Translations under genes and position numbers: made by a program
Notes under the pieces: model-generated
Database searches by the model: none
What the model was told of the DNA's origin: nothing
Seen by the model: the letters and a program-made list of their open reading frames with translations, nothing else
NCBI GenBank assembly: GCA_017443345.1
Contig: JAFSNR010000061.1
Coordinates: 62,001 to 126,000, forward strand
Source: Prevotella sp.
Lineage (GTDB): Bacteria; Bacteroidota; Bacteroidia; Bacteroidales; Bacteroidaceae
Direction of reading: 5' to 3'
Length of the DNA: 64,000 nucleotides
Shown: positions 18,959 through 25,784 of the stretch, one piece after another
Numbering within the stretch: position 1 is the first letter of the stretch
How the letters are laid out: each line of letters opens with the position of its first letter

Positions 18959-18961
18959 GAT
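18879..18961 (-). pseudogene. 3'-end remnant of an M20 amidohydrolase gene
   Basis: About 82 bp match the 3' end of the intact M20 peptidase gene (21735 onward), with about ten mismatches by eye. The encoded end is DGLQYGICAMLRFATGY against EDALQYGIGAMLRFATGY in the intact gene. It is in the same orientation as the intact copy, so the two ends form a direct repeat flanking about 2.8 kb with the HEPN/MNT pair, the smalltalk/M15 cassette and rubrerythrin. Confidence 0.85.
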
Positions 18962-18964
18962 AAT

Positions 18965-19369
18965 TCAATTATGTTCAGCAATGTATTGCTTAACTTTATC
19001 AATAAAAGATAAAGTCGGTGAAACCTTTGAGACGATGTCGGTTTCTGTAACATTGAAGAAACAATTATAGTCCGACTTCTCACGCAATGTTTCCATCTGG
19101 GAATAGAAAGAACCTTCTTCATCAGTAAAGATGCCTGTTTTTACATAATACTGATGAAAACGAATAGCAGCTCCTTTATGTGAACCCACTTCGCGCTGGT
19201 CATTGATCAATAATGCGCTGACAGCATGGAACAACGCATAATAAAGGCGATTGGCCATCGTGTCCCAATACTGCTCACGCTGTAGGACTTCCACCTGGCC
19301 GAAAGTCTTATAGGCTTTTTCCAGCTCCAGTTCGATGAGTATTCGTCTGTCTTCTTCCTTAAGACTCAT
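18965..19369 (-). CDS. HEPN-domain protein (putative toxin of a HEPN/MNT pair)
   Basis: The 134-residue all-helical protein contains the HEPN signature R-x6-H as R41LYYALFH48, in the segment NRLYYALFHAVSALL. HEPN proteins of this class are RNases or tRNA-targeting toxins that are kept inactive by a partner MNT nucleotidyltransferase. The MNT gene lies just upstream on the same strand and overlaps this gene by 11 bp (19359-19369), as in other such modules. A remnant of an M20 gene abuts its 3' end. The assignment rests on the motif plus operon pairing. Confidence 0.85.
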   Translation of the reverse strand: MSLKEEDRRILIELELEKAYKTFGQVEVLQREQYWDTMANRLYYALFHAVSALLINDQREVGSHKGAAIRFHQYYVKTGIFTDEEGSFYSQMETLREKSDYNCFFNVTETDIVSKVSPTLSFIDKVKQYIAEHN

Positions 19370-19682
19370 ATATCAACTGTTTGTCTTTTTCTACATTAAA
19401 ATAGAACATGGCATGCGGACCGTTATACCAATCGTTTTTGGTATAAGTCTGGACGCTGAAGTATTGCCAAAGGTCAAAACCGCGCTCCATGATGGGATAG
19501 ACATATCTCTTAAAGTCGGCATCACCATTCATGGGTTGATCGAGCAAAAGCAAAAGATCCCAGTCACTATCTTCATGGGCATCGCCCCGGGCGCGCGAAC
19601 CATAAAGATATAGCTTGCTGCCCTGTGGTAGTACCGTACTTGCCACCTGTCGAATATTATCTATCACTTGCGATTTGTTCAT
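19359..19682 (-). CDS. MNT-type nucleotidyltransferase (putative antitoxin)
   Basis: This 107-residue minimal nucleotidyltransferase has the motif GSRARGDAHEDSDWDLLLLL: GS at 28-29 and catalytic D40-x-D42. In HEPN/MNT pairs the MNT protein neutralises the HEPN toxin, in studied cases by AMP-ylating a tyrosine near the HEPN active site. The catalytic residues are intact, so this mechanism is possible here. Its promoter region contains a 31-bp sequence that is repeated exactly upstream of the gene at 20723-20971. Confidence 0.88.
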   Translation of the reverse strand: MNKSQVIDNIRQVASTVLPQGSKLYLYGSRARGDAHEDSDWDLLLLLDQPMNGDADFKRYVYPIMERGFDLWQYFSVQTYTKNDWYNGPHAMFYFNVEKDKQLIYES

Positions 19683-19696
19683 TTTACTGTTCTTGC

Positions 19697-19727
19697 CGTT
19701 TGCAAATATAGGAAGAATTTCTGAATG
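19697..19727 (-). promoter_or_regulatory. Promoter of the MNT/HEPN operon; copy 1 of a 31-bp repeat
   Basis: It contains TATATTTG on the minus strand (19703-19710). The 31 bp are identical to 20989-21019, which precedes another small gene at a similar distance from its ATG. Confidence 0.7.
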
Positions 19728-19816
19728 TTACAAATAAAAACTGAGAAAAGTTAATAAGATACTCATAAAACGCTAGAGAAACGCAAGAAACAACAGATCT
19801 TCCTTGCTTTATTTCG

Positions 19817-19824
19817 TATCTTTG
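19817..19824 (+). promoter_or_regulatory. Promoter -7 box for the smalltalk cassette
   Basis: TATCTTTG followed by CAATG, 48 bp upstream of the smalltalk ATG. No clear -33 box. Confidence 0.65.
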
Positions 19825-19872
19825 CAATGTATTTAAAAAACCAAGTATTTCATCATTTAAAAAACAAAAGTT

Positions 19873-19965
19873 ATGAGCAAGACATTTAAGACGATCCTCC
19901 AGGCGATCAGTTACTTCATCACTCTCCTCCTCGGTGCTGCCGGCGGCAGTACGCTGATGCAGTAA
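19873..19965 (+). CDS. Smalltalk-family small protein
   Basis: The 30-residue product (KTFKTILQAISYFITLLLGA in its middle, ending AGGSTLMQ) matches the very short hydrophobic smalltalk family that recurs in Bacteroides and Prevotella. There it lies beside HU-like proteins and peptidoglycan hydrolases such as M15 peptidases or amidases. It is a single short hydrophobic helix with a basic N-terminus, so it is likely membrane-associated. Its function is not known; a holin-like or small toxin-like role is sometimes suggested by its company. A small two-helix membrane protein gene follows after 37 bp, and the leader between them consists of GAATTGAA-type repeats. Confidence 0.75.
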   Translation: MSKTFKTILQAISYFITLLLGAAGGSTLMQ

Positions 19966-20002
19966 AGAATTGAAGAATTGAAAAATTGAAGTTACGAAGG
20001 CC

Positions 20003-20221
20003 ATGAAAGACAACAGAGGCTTCAAAATCTCTCAGTACGCCTGTGCGGTGCTGCTCATCGTGAGCAGCATCGCGCTCGTGGCCTATCAGGTGGTCCATAT
20101 CGACGACGTGGCGGCAGGGCTGCTCTACTATGTGGCGCAGTCGTTCCTGCTCGCCGGCTCGATCTTCGGACTCGATCAGTACATCAGAATCATTAAAAAG
20201 AACTACGATGAAAACAAATGA
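20003..20221 (+). CDS. Small two-helix membrane protein
   Basis: This 72-residue protein has two hydrophobic segments (about residues 11-28, YACAVLLIVSSIALVAYQVV, and 37-57, AAGLLYYVAQSFLLAGSIFG) and a charged C-terminal tail IIKKNYDENK. The following M15 peptidase gene overlaps its end by 14 bp, so the two are translationally coupled. A small two-TM protein coupled to a peptidoglycan peptidase recalls holin-endolysin cassettes of phages. That is an analogy of layout, not a sequence match. Confidence 0.65.
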   Translation: MKDNRGFKISQYACAVLLIVSSIALVAYQVVHIDDVAAGLLYYVAQSFLLAGSIFGLDQYIRIIKKNYDENK

Positions 20222-20621
20222 TAACACACGGATTTCTCCTCACTTTAGGCTAAACGAGTTCCTAAACGTAGACAAATACCCCGATAACAAGCCGACACTA
20301 CAGAATGTAGTAAATATGGTATATGGCTGCTATTACTTGTTGGAGCCTGCCCGTCAAGAAGTCGGCCCCATCATTATCAACTCCGGATTCCGGAACGCTC
20401 GGGTAAATCGTCTGGTCGGAGGCGTCGCCAATTCACAACATTTGATCGGCCAGGCAGCCGACATCCGTCCTGCTGATGCAAAGCAATTCACTAAGCTTGT
20501 GGAATTTCTCCGCACCTCGCCCTATACCGACCAGCTCCTGACCGGCAACGGTTGGCTCCACATCTCCTGGAATCCGTTTGCTGCGCCTAGGCATTACATC
20601 CGGATAGGGTACTATAAATGA
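20208..20621 (+). CDS. M15A-type peptidase (D-Ala-D-Ala carboxypeptidase-like)
   Basis: The 137-residue protein has the M15A layout: SGFRNARVNRLVGG, then zinc ligands in SQHLIGQAADI (H-x6-D) and a C-terminal WLHISW histidine. It would hydrolyse peptide cross-links or D-Ala-D-Ala ends in peptidoglycan, as phage endolysins do. No signal peptide is present, which fits release through a holin-like partner. The ATG at 20208 is inside the preceding membrane-protein gene; a longer in-frame extension to 20130 is composed of shadow sequence. Its stop is immediately followed by the convergent remnant of a kinase-like gene. A 3' remnant of a second copy lies at 14088-14157. Confidence 0.85.
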   Translation: MKTNDNTRISPHFRLNEFLNVDKYPDNKPTLQNVVNMVYGCYYLLEPARQEVGPIIINSGFRNARVNRLVGGVANSQHLIGQAADIRPADAKQFTKLVEFLRTSPYTDQLLTGNGWLHISWNPFAAPRHYIRIGYYK

Positions 20622-20720
20622 TTAAATACTACTTTTTGAAGCCCTGGGCGAAAGACTATTGTATTTTTCCAGGCCGCCGGCATCGGACATAAAAATAATA
20701 GTGTCGATAAAAACTTTCAT
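20622..20720 (-). pseudogene. 3'-end remnant of a polyvalent-protein kinase gene
   Basis: The minus-strand frame encodes VFIDTIIFMSDAGGLEKYNS, then LSPRASKSSI and stop. It matches the C-terminus of the intact kinase-like protein at 14159-14851 (FFIDTIIFKSDTGGLETYNS). An ATG by chance opens the fragment. The rest of the gene is absent, replaced by the small gene at 20723. Confidence 0.85.
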
Positions 20721-20722
20721 CA

Positions 20723-20971
20723 TTATTGATACTTCTCTGTCAGATATTCTTCTTTCGCTTGCTTCCAGTCGTCAAGGCTCTCCTCATTGAGGATGCCAAC
20801 CATTTGGCGAATCTTGGCCTTCTGCTGTGCCCTTTTGGCGTGCAATGCGTCCTCCTCACTTTTATAGATTGAGGTTACGGCATCAAGAACCTTTTGCCAA
20901 AGCGAAGCATCTGCTTTGTCAAACTGATCCAGAATCTGCATCGTATTCGCTCTTAAATCAATTGCAGTCAT
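20723..20971 (-). CDS. Small protein, possible antitoxin
   Basis: The 82-residue product starts MTAIDLRANTMQILDQFDKA, which resembles the N-terminus of short Bacteroidota antitoxin-like proteins (a helix followed by a 'leucine-rich' second helix). It ends in a long charged helix (YKSEEDALHAKRAQQKAKIR and a lysine-rich tail). No toxin gene adjoins it. A longer start at 21037 would run through the promoter, so the ATG at 20971 is preferred. Upstream are 31 bp identical to the promoter region of the MNT/HEPN operon, so the two are probably expressed alike. Function is not established. Confidence 0.55.
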   Translation of the reverse strand: MTAIDLRANTMQILDQFDKADASLWQKVLDAVTSIYKSEEDALHAKRAQQKAKIRQMVGILNEESLDDWKQAKEEYLTEKYQ

Positions 20972-20988
20972 CTTATTCCTTTTCTTAT

Positions 20989-21019
20989 CGTTTGCAAATA
21001 TAGGAAGAATTTCTGAATG
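20989..21019 (-). promoter_or_regulatory. Promoter of the small antitoxin-like gene; copy 2 of a 31-bp repeat
   Basis: Identical to 19697-19727, with TATATTTG on the minus strand at 20995-21002, 24 bp from the ATG at 20971. Confidence 0.7.
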
Positions 21020-21095
21020 CTCCAAGAAATTCATCATAAAAAAAATACAAAAGTTATGAATAATCCAGTTAAGAATGATTACTTCGTAGAAAACT

Positions 21096-21122
21096 AAGGG
21101 CTCCTCAATAGTGGGAGCCCTT
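21096..21122 (-). terminator. Terminator-like hairpin after rubrerythrin
   Basis: AAGGGCTCC (21096-21104) pairs perfectly with GGAGCCCTT (21114-21122). In the minus direction it is followed by AGTTTTCT, so it probably ends transcription of the rubrerythrin gene. Confidence 0.65.
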
Positions 21123-21128
21123 AAGCGC

Positions 21129-21671
21129 TTAATAGTTTTCGGCCTTCACTTGGAAGTAAGATTGTGGATGGTTGCAGACTGGACACTCGTCGGGGGCTTT
21201 CTTACCAATGACGATATGACCACAGTTGGAGCATTGCCAGATGACGTCGTCGTCCTTGGAGAACACACGCTCTTTCTGCACATTGTCCAGCAACTTGCGA
21301 TAGCGCTCCTCGTGAGCCTTCTCGATAGCTGCTACACCCTCAAACTTCTCAGCAATCTCATCGAAACCTTCTTCGCGAGCCTCACGAGCCATACGGGCAT
21401 ACATATCGGTCCACTCGAAGTTCTCACCACTGGCAGCGGCTTCCAGGTTAGCGGCTGTGTCCTTGATAGCACCGCCCTCTAACAGCTTGAACCACATCTT
21501 GGCATGCTCTTTCTCATTAGCTGCCGTTTCCTCGAAGATAGCGGCAATCTGCACGAATCCGTCCTTCTTGGCTTTTGAGGCCCAGTAGCTGTACTTGTTA
21601 CGAGCCATCGACTCACCTGCAAAAGCTTCCTGCAGGTTCTTCTCGGTTTTTGTTCCTTTCAATTCTTTCAT
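21129..21671 (-). CDS. rbr: Rubrerythrin
   Basis: The 180-residue protein has the ferritin-like diiron domain (ExxxxR helices beginning [19 protein letters not shown], then [14 protein letters not shown] and [12 protein letters not shown]). A C-terminal rubredoxin domain has two CxxC knuckles, CSNCGH and CPVC, which bind the single Fe(Cys)4 site. Rubrerythrin reduces hydrogen peroxide in anaerobes. Length and all metal ligands are normal. It is a single gene with a terminator-like hairpin right behind it; the M20 peptidase gene upstream on the same strand is 63 bp away. Confidence 0.97.
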   Translation of the reverse strand: MKELKGTKTEKNLQEAFAGESMARNKYSYWASKAKKDGFVQIAAIFEETAANEKEHAKMWFKLLEGGAIKDTAANLEAAASGENFEWTDMYARMAREAREEGFDEIAEKFEGVAAIEKAHEERYRKLLDNVQKERVFSKDDDVIWQCSNCGHIVIGKKAPDECPVCNHPQSYFQVKAENY

Positions 21672-21734
21672 AGTTTGTATTTGTTTAGTTTATAACTTGT
21701 CACAAAGGTGCCTGTCCCCTTTGTGTCCTTTGTC

Positions 21735-23012
21735 TTAATAGCCTGTGGCAAAGCGTAGCATCGCGCCAATGCCGTATTGCAGGGCATCCTCATCAATGTC
21801 GAAGGCTGCGGTGTGATGGCCTGCTGTGGTGCCAAGTTCCTTATTCTGCACACCAACAAGCGTAAAGAGCGTGGGTGCCAACTGATTGTAAAGGGCGAAG
21901 GTCTCGGAGGCATACCAGTTATAGCCTTCATCGGTAGTGATACGTCCTGGATAGAGCGTGCCGATGGCATTCTGGGCAAAGGTTGCCAGAGATTTGTCAT
22001 TGACCACAGGAGGTACCTGAGCCTTCATCTTCTCACCGAAGCGAACAGTACAATTATGTGCCTTTGCCACATCGGTAGCCACTTTCTTGACCAGTTCTAC
22101 AGAACGGACACCTGCCTCCCAGTCGAAGAAACGTAGTGTACCTCCGATATAGACTGAGTCGGGAATGACATTCCAAGTCTCCCCACCATGGAACTGGGTG
22201 ATGCCGAGGGTGACCAGTTTGGTAATGTCGCGCTGCTGGTTCCAGGCCACAGCGACGGAGTTCAGGATGGCCGTACTGGCATAGATGGGATTCACAGAGT
22301 GGTCGGGACGGGAGGCATGACCACCACGTCCAAACACCTGCCAAGAGAGCATCGCCATACCTGACATAATAGAGCCAGGCTTGATATACAGCATGCCACT
22401 GGGCACATTAGAGGCCAGATGGTTGCCGTAGATGGCATCGAAATGGATATCCTTAATGGCTGCTATCATTGGACGGATGCCAGTATTGGTTTCCTCGCCC
22501 TCCTCGAAGAGGAATACATACTTACCCGTCAGCCTGTCGCGCCAGTCATAGAGTGCACGGATAGTGGTGAGCAGAATGGCCATATGACCATCGTGGCCGC
22601 AACCCTGGGTGAAGCCCTTGTTCTTAGAGACAAACGGCTTAGGATGTCCCTCTCCGTTCACATTGCTTTCAGTCACAGGCAAACCGTCGATGTCGGTCCT
22701 CAGTCCGATTGTCTTGCCAGGCTTGTGGGTGTCGAGGATGGCATAGAAGCCTGTGCTGCCTGGCACATCGCAGATCTCGAATGAACCAATCTCGGCCAAC
22801 CGCTGCTTCAGATACTTGACGGTCTCCACCTCCTGACCTCCCACCTCGGGGTAGAAATGCAGATGGCGGCGCACCTCACGGGTGTACTGGTCGTAGTTCT
22901 TAACCTTACTAAGTATCTCCTTGTCGCTGATCTTCTGAGCGGCAGAAATCTGCATGGCACCGCTGAGTGATGCTGCGCAGACAAATAACATGATTTTAGA
23001 TATACGTTTCAT
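21735..23012 (-). CDS. M20-family amidohydrolase, exported
   Basis: The 425-residue protein has a signal peptide (KIMLFVCAASLSGAMQISAA) and then the M20D amidohydrolase fold: RRHLHFYPEVGGQEVETVKY, the metal site GCGHDGHMA, FLFEEGEETNTG and a C-terminal TAGHHTAAFD histidine pair. Family members cleave N-acyl or N-carbamoyl amino acids, indole-acetyl amides or peptides. The signal peptide places it in the periplasm, which is less usual for the family but occurs in Bacteroidota. A remnant of a second copy's 3' end lies at 18879-18961. A minus-strand TATCTTTG promoter box is at 23021-23028. Confidence 0.92.
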   Translation of the reverse strand: MKRISKIMLFVCAASLSGAMQISAAQKISDKEILSKVKNYDQYTREVRRHLHFYPEVGGQEVETVKYLKQRLAEIGSFEICDVPGSTGFYAILDTHKPGKTIGLRTDIDGLPVTESNVNGEGHPKPFVSKNKGFTQGCGHDGHMAILLTTIRALYDWRDRLTGKYVFLFEEGEETNTGIRPMIAAIKDIHFDAIYGNHLASNVPSGMLYIKPGSIMSGMAMLSWQVFGRGGHASRPDHSVNPIYASTAILNSVAVAWNQQRDITKLVTLGITQFHGGETWNVIPDSVYIGGTLRFFDWEAGVRSVELVKKVATDVAKAHNCTVRFGEKMKAQVPPVVNDKSLATFAQNAIGTLYPGRITTDEGYNWYASETFALYNQLAPTLFTLVGVQNKELGTTAGHHTAAFDIDEDALQYGIGAMLRFATGY

Positions 23013-23020
23013 TTCGGTGA

Positions 23021-23028
23021 CAAAGATA
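23021..23028 (-). promoter_or_regulatory. Promoter -7 box for the M20 gene
   Basis: TATCTTTG on the minus strand, only 8 bp from the ATG at 23012, so the leader must be very short. Confidence 0.6.
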
Positions 23029-23070
23029 CAACATTTTTTTCAATCTTGCGTCAGTTACGAATAATTTTCG

Positions 23071-23078
23071 TAACTTTG
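23071..23078 (+). promoter_or_regulatory. Promoter -7 box for ruvC
   Basis: TAACTTTG followed by CAGC; the ruvC ATG begins 4 bp after the box, so the transcript is probably leaderless or nearly so. TTG at 23046-23048 is a possible -33 box. Confidence 0.6.
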
Positions 23079-23082
23079 CAGC

Positions 23083-23679
23083 ATGGAAAAAATCATATTG
23101 GGCATTGACCCTGGAACGAACCTGATGGGCTATGGGCTGCTGAAGGTGACAGACGGAAAGGCACAGATGATCACCATGGGCGTGATCGACCTGCGCAAGT
23201 TTCCTGATGCCTACCTGAAGCTGGGACATATCTTTGAGAGGGTGACAGGCATCATCGACGGTTACCTGCCCGACGAGATGGCCATCGAGGCTCCTTTCTT
23301 CGGTAAGAATGTGCAGTCGATGCTGAAGCTGGGCAGGGCTCAGGGAACGGCCATTGCTGCTGCCATCCACCACGGGGTGCCTATCCATGAGTATGCACCG
23401 ATGAAGATCAAGATGGCCATCACGGGTAATGGTAATGCCGCGAAGGAACAGGTGGCAGGCATGCTGCAGCGAATGCTGAAGATTCCCCAGGAGGAGATGT
23501 CGAAGTTTATGGATGCTACGGATGCTCTGGCAGCGGCTTATTGTCACTACCTGCAGATGGGGCGTCCTGTGAGCGATGTGAAATACAGGGGCTGGAAGGA
23601 CTTTGTGAACAAAAACAAAGAGAAGGTGTCAAAACGCCCCTCGATCAACCCAGAGAGCAAGAAGGATGAAGACAATTGA
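23083..23679 (+). CDS. ruvC: Holliday junction resolvase RuvC
   Basis: The 198-residue protein has the RNase H-like fold of RuvC with the N-terminal acidic residue in [14 protein letters not shown], a second in [19 protein letters not shown] and the C-terminal pair in [12 protein letters not shown]. It cuts Holliday junctions made during recombination. It extends about 20 residues past the usual end (lysine-rich tail). The next gene, a tandem ABC ATPase, starts inside its 3' end (14-bp overlap), indicating co-transcription. Confidence 0.97.
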   Translation: MEKIILGIDPGTNLMGYGLLKVTDGKAQMITMGVIDLRKFPDAYLKLGHIFERVTGIIDGYLPDEMAIEAPFFGKNVQSMLKLGRAQGTAIAAAIHHGVPIHEYAPMKIKMAITGNGNAAKEQVAGMLQRMLKIPQEEMSKFMDATDALAAAYCHYLQMGRPVSDVKYRGWKDFVNKNKEKVSKRPSINPESKKDEDN

Positions 23680-25129
23680 AATAAGGAACGCGCGCGCGAG
23701 GAAACCAGACTGGTCGATGGCCGAGCCTGTGAACTTTACCCTCGAGGAAGGTGAGCATATCGCCATCATTGGCCGTAATGGCTCAGGAAAGTCCATGTTC
23801 GTGGATATGATCACAGGGCGGCATCCTGCTTTCCCCGACATGGTGAAGTATGGTTTCGATGAGCCATACAACAACCTGAAACACATCTCTTTCCGAGATA
23901 CTTACGGAGGGGATAACGACAAGACCTACTTCCTGCAGCAGCGCTGGAACCAGATGGAGATAGACGAAGAGACCCCGACCGTGGGCAGCAAACTCGAGGA
24001 GGCCTATCAGTTGGCTGGTGAGGACACGCCTGAGCGCAGGGCTTTTCAGAAGCATCTCTATGAGCTGTTCCATCTGGAGGATCTGCTCGACAAATACATC
24101 ATCCTGCTTTCGAGTGGTGAGTTGCGCAAGTACAAACTGGCTGCGTCGCTGTTTACCAATCCCAAGGTGCTCATCATGGAGAATCCCTTTATCGGACTGG
24201 ATGCCACCACGCGCGACCAGCTGAAGGATCTTCTCTCGATGCTGGCCAAGGAACAGGGTCTGCAAATCATCCTGGTGCTGGCCAAGACGGATGAAATTCC
24301 GGACTTCATCACGCATATCGTGGAGGTCAGGGAGATGAAGGTTTTGCCTAAAGTCGCAAGGGATGAGTTTAAAGATAAGTTTAGAGTTGATAGCTTAGAG
24401 TTTAGAGATGATTACTCTGCTGTAAAAGAAGGGCTTGCCAGCAAATCAGCTATAAACTCTAAACTATCGACTATAAACTTCAAAAAAGTGACCATCCGCT
24501 ACGGGGAGAGGACAATCCTGAAGGATCTGGACTGGACGGTCATGCAGGGGGAGCATTGGTCACTATCAGGCGACAATGGCAGCGGGAAGTCTACCCTACT
24601 CTCGCTGGTCTGTGCCGACAACCCTCAGAGCTATGCCTGCGACATCTCACTCTTTGGACACAAACGAGGTTCAGGAGAGAGCATCTGGGACATCAAGAAG
24701 CACATCGGCTATGTATCGCCTGAGATGCACCGCAGCTATAAGCAGAATATCCCAGCCATTCAGATTGTGGCCAGCGGACTGAAGGATACCATCGGACTCT
24801 ATGCCCGTCCTTCTGAGGCTGAAAAGGAACAATGTCACCATTGGATGGAGGTTTTCGGGATTGGTCATCTGTCTGATCGGAAGTTCCTGGAGATGTCGAG
24901 TGGTGAACAGCGTCTGGTGCTGTTGGCCCGTGCCTTTGTGAAGAGCCCTGATCTCCTGATTCTGGATGAGCCCTTGCACGGACTCGACGATTACAACCGT
25001 AGGATGGTGAAGGACATTGTGGATGATTACTGCAAGAATCCTGAGGTCACTCTGATATATGTGACTCACTATCAGGAGGAACTGCCCCGATGCATCGATC
25101 ACTCCATCTTCCTGAAAAGAAACAATTAA
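23666..25129 (+). CDS. Tandem ABC ATPase (ModF-like), with an in-frame palindromic insert
   Basis: The 487-residue protein has two ABC domains: Walker [10 protein letters not shown] (about residue 36) and GDNGSGKST (about 298), signatures [12 protein letters not shown] and [12 protein letters not shown], and Walker [14 protein letters not shown] and [13 protein letters not shown]. It has no membrane segments. It resembles ModF/YphE-type soluble tandem ATPases of unclear role, sometimes linked to molybdate uptake. Between the domains (residues about 238-272) lies an insert whose DNA is an inverted repeat of GTTTAGAG-like units (24377-24407 with 24450-24480). It keeps the frame open and probably forms a charged surface linker. 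Confidence 0.9.
   Translation: MKTIEIRNARARKPDWSMAEPVNFTLEEGEHIAIIGRNGSGKSMFVDMITGRHPAFPDMVKYGFDEPYNNLKHISFRDTYGGDNDKTYFLQQRWNQMEIDEETPTVGSKLEEAYQLAGEDTPERRAFQKHLYELFHLEDLLDKYIILLSSGELRKYKLAASLFTNPKVLIMENPFIGLDATTRDQLKDLLSMLAKEQGLQIILVLAKTDEIPDFITHIVEVREMKVLPKVARDEFKDKFRVDSLEFRDDYSAVKEGLASKSAINSKLSTINFKKVTIRYGERTILKDLDWTVMQGEHWSLSGDNGSGKSTLLSLVCADNPQSYACDISLFGHKRGSGESIWDIKKHIGYVSPEMHRSYKQNIPAIQIVASGLKDTIGLYARPSEAEKEQCHHWMEVFGIGHLSDRKFLEMSSGEQRLVLLARAFVKSPDLLILDEPLHGLDDYNRRMVKDIVDDYCKNPEVTLIYVTHYQEELPRCIDHSIFLKRNN
24377..24480 (+). repeat. Intragenic palindromic element in the tandem ABC ATPase gene
   Basis: Arms of 31 nt (24377-24407 and 24450-24480) match as reverse complements at 27 of 31 positions, with a 42-bp spacer. 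The arms are built of AGTTTAGAG-like units, the same class as the secA/ABC junction at 3961-3989. Confidence 0.8.
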
Positions 25130-25156
25130 TCCCGCCTTGTGAACGGGATTATTCTT
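25128..25156. terminator. Bidirectional terminator between convergent genes
   Basis: AATCCCG (25128-25134) pairs with CGGGATT (25144-25150), followed on the plus strand by ATTCTTGTT. It sits between the ABC ATPase and the Crp-type gene, which converge. Confidence 0.65.
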
Positions 25157-25157
25157 G

Positions 25158-25760
25158 TTATTTGCCTTCCATAAGTGCTGCCGTTCGCACTCTCGACAAG
25201 GTCTCTGGCGTCATCTGCAGATAGCTGGCGATATACACCAATGGAGCACGGAGCACCAGCTGGGGCTGATTCTTCACCAGCTTCTGATAACGGTCCTGAG
25301 CACTCTCAAAGCGCAGCATATCAGCATGGTGCTGGCTCAGGATGAGCGACTCCTCCAGAATCTTACGATAGAGGATCTGGATATTCACACTCTTCATGGC
25401 CACCGCCTCAAGGTCTGCCTTGGGCAGAGCAATCAGGATGGTAGGTTCCAGCGCCTTGATCTGCAGCTGTGAAGGCTGCTCGCGGAACAGGCTCTCAATA
25501 CACATGACGATGGTGTTCTCAGTCGCCATGTATTCCGTCAGTTCCTTATCGTTCTTGAAATAGAACTGACGCACTAATCCCTTAACAACCCAATAAATGT
25601 TAGTACATGTTTCTCCTTCCTTCAGGATCAATTCGTTCTTGGCAAACTTCATGGGCACGAGAATACTCTCAAGAAGGTCAAGCTCGTCGTGCGTCATTGT
25701 GCTATAACGACGGGCCAGCTCTCGTGCTACATCTCTTGTCGTAATACTGATATTCGGCAT
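25158..25760 (-). CDS. Crp/Fnr-family transcriptional regulator
   Basis: The 200-residue protein has an N-terminal cyclic-nucleotide-binding-like beta-barrel (FAKNELILKEGETCTNIYWV, LVRQFYFKNDKELTEY) and a C-terminal helix-turn-helix end (YIASYLQMTPETLSRVR). The phosphate-binding arginine motif of true cAMP receptors is not evident, and no cysteine cluster for an iron-sulphur centre is seen, so its signal is unknown. It lies 24 bp after lepA on the same strand and is probably co-transcribed with it. Confidence 0.9.
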   Translation of the reverse strand: MPNISITTRDVARELARRYSTMTHDELDLLESILVPMKFAKNELILKEGETCTNIYWVVKGLVRQFYFKNDKELTEYMATENTIVMCIESLFREQPSQLQIKALEPTILIALPKADLEAVAMKSVNIQILYRKILEESLILSQHHADMLRFESAQDRYQKLVKNQPQLVLRAPLVYIASYLQMTPETLSRVRTAALMEGK

Positions 25761-25784
25761 AGGTCTTATATTATGTTATTAGAA

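Noticed and set aside
20130..20207. Longer N-terminus for the M15 peptidase
   Set aside because: The extra residues are the out-of-frame reading of the small membrane-protein gene; the ATG at 20208 fits the family start.
21056..21097. 13-codon frame before the rubrerythrin terminator
   Set aside because: It is too short and has no family or promoter of its own; the sequence before its ATG only resembles the smalltalk leader.
18900..21700. Insertion sequence or integrase explaining the repeats
   Set aside because: No transposase or recombinase motif was found between the repeated M20 ends.
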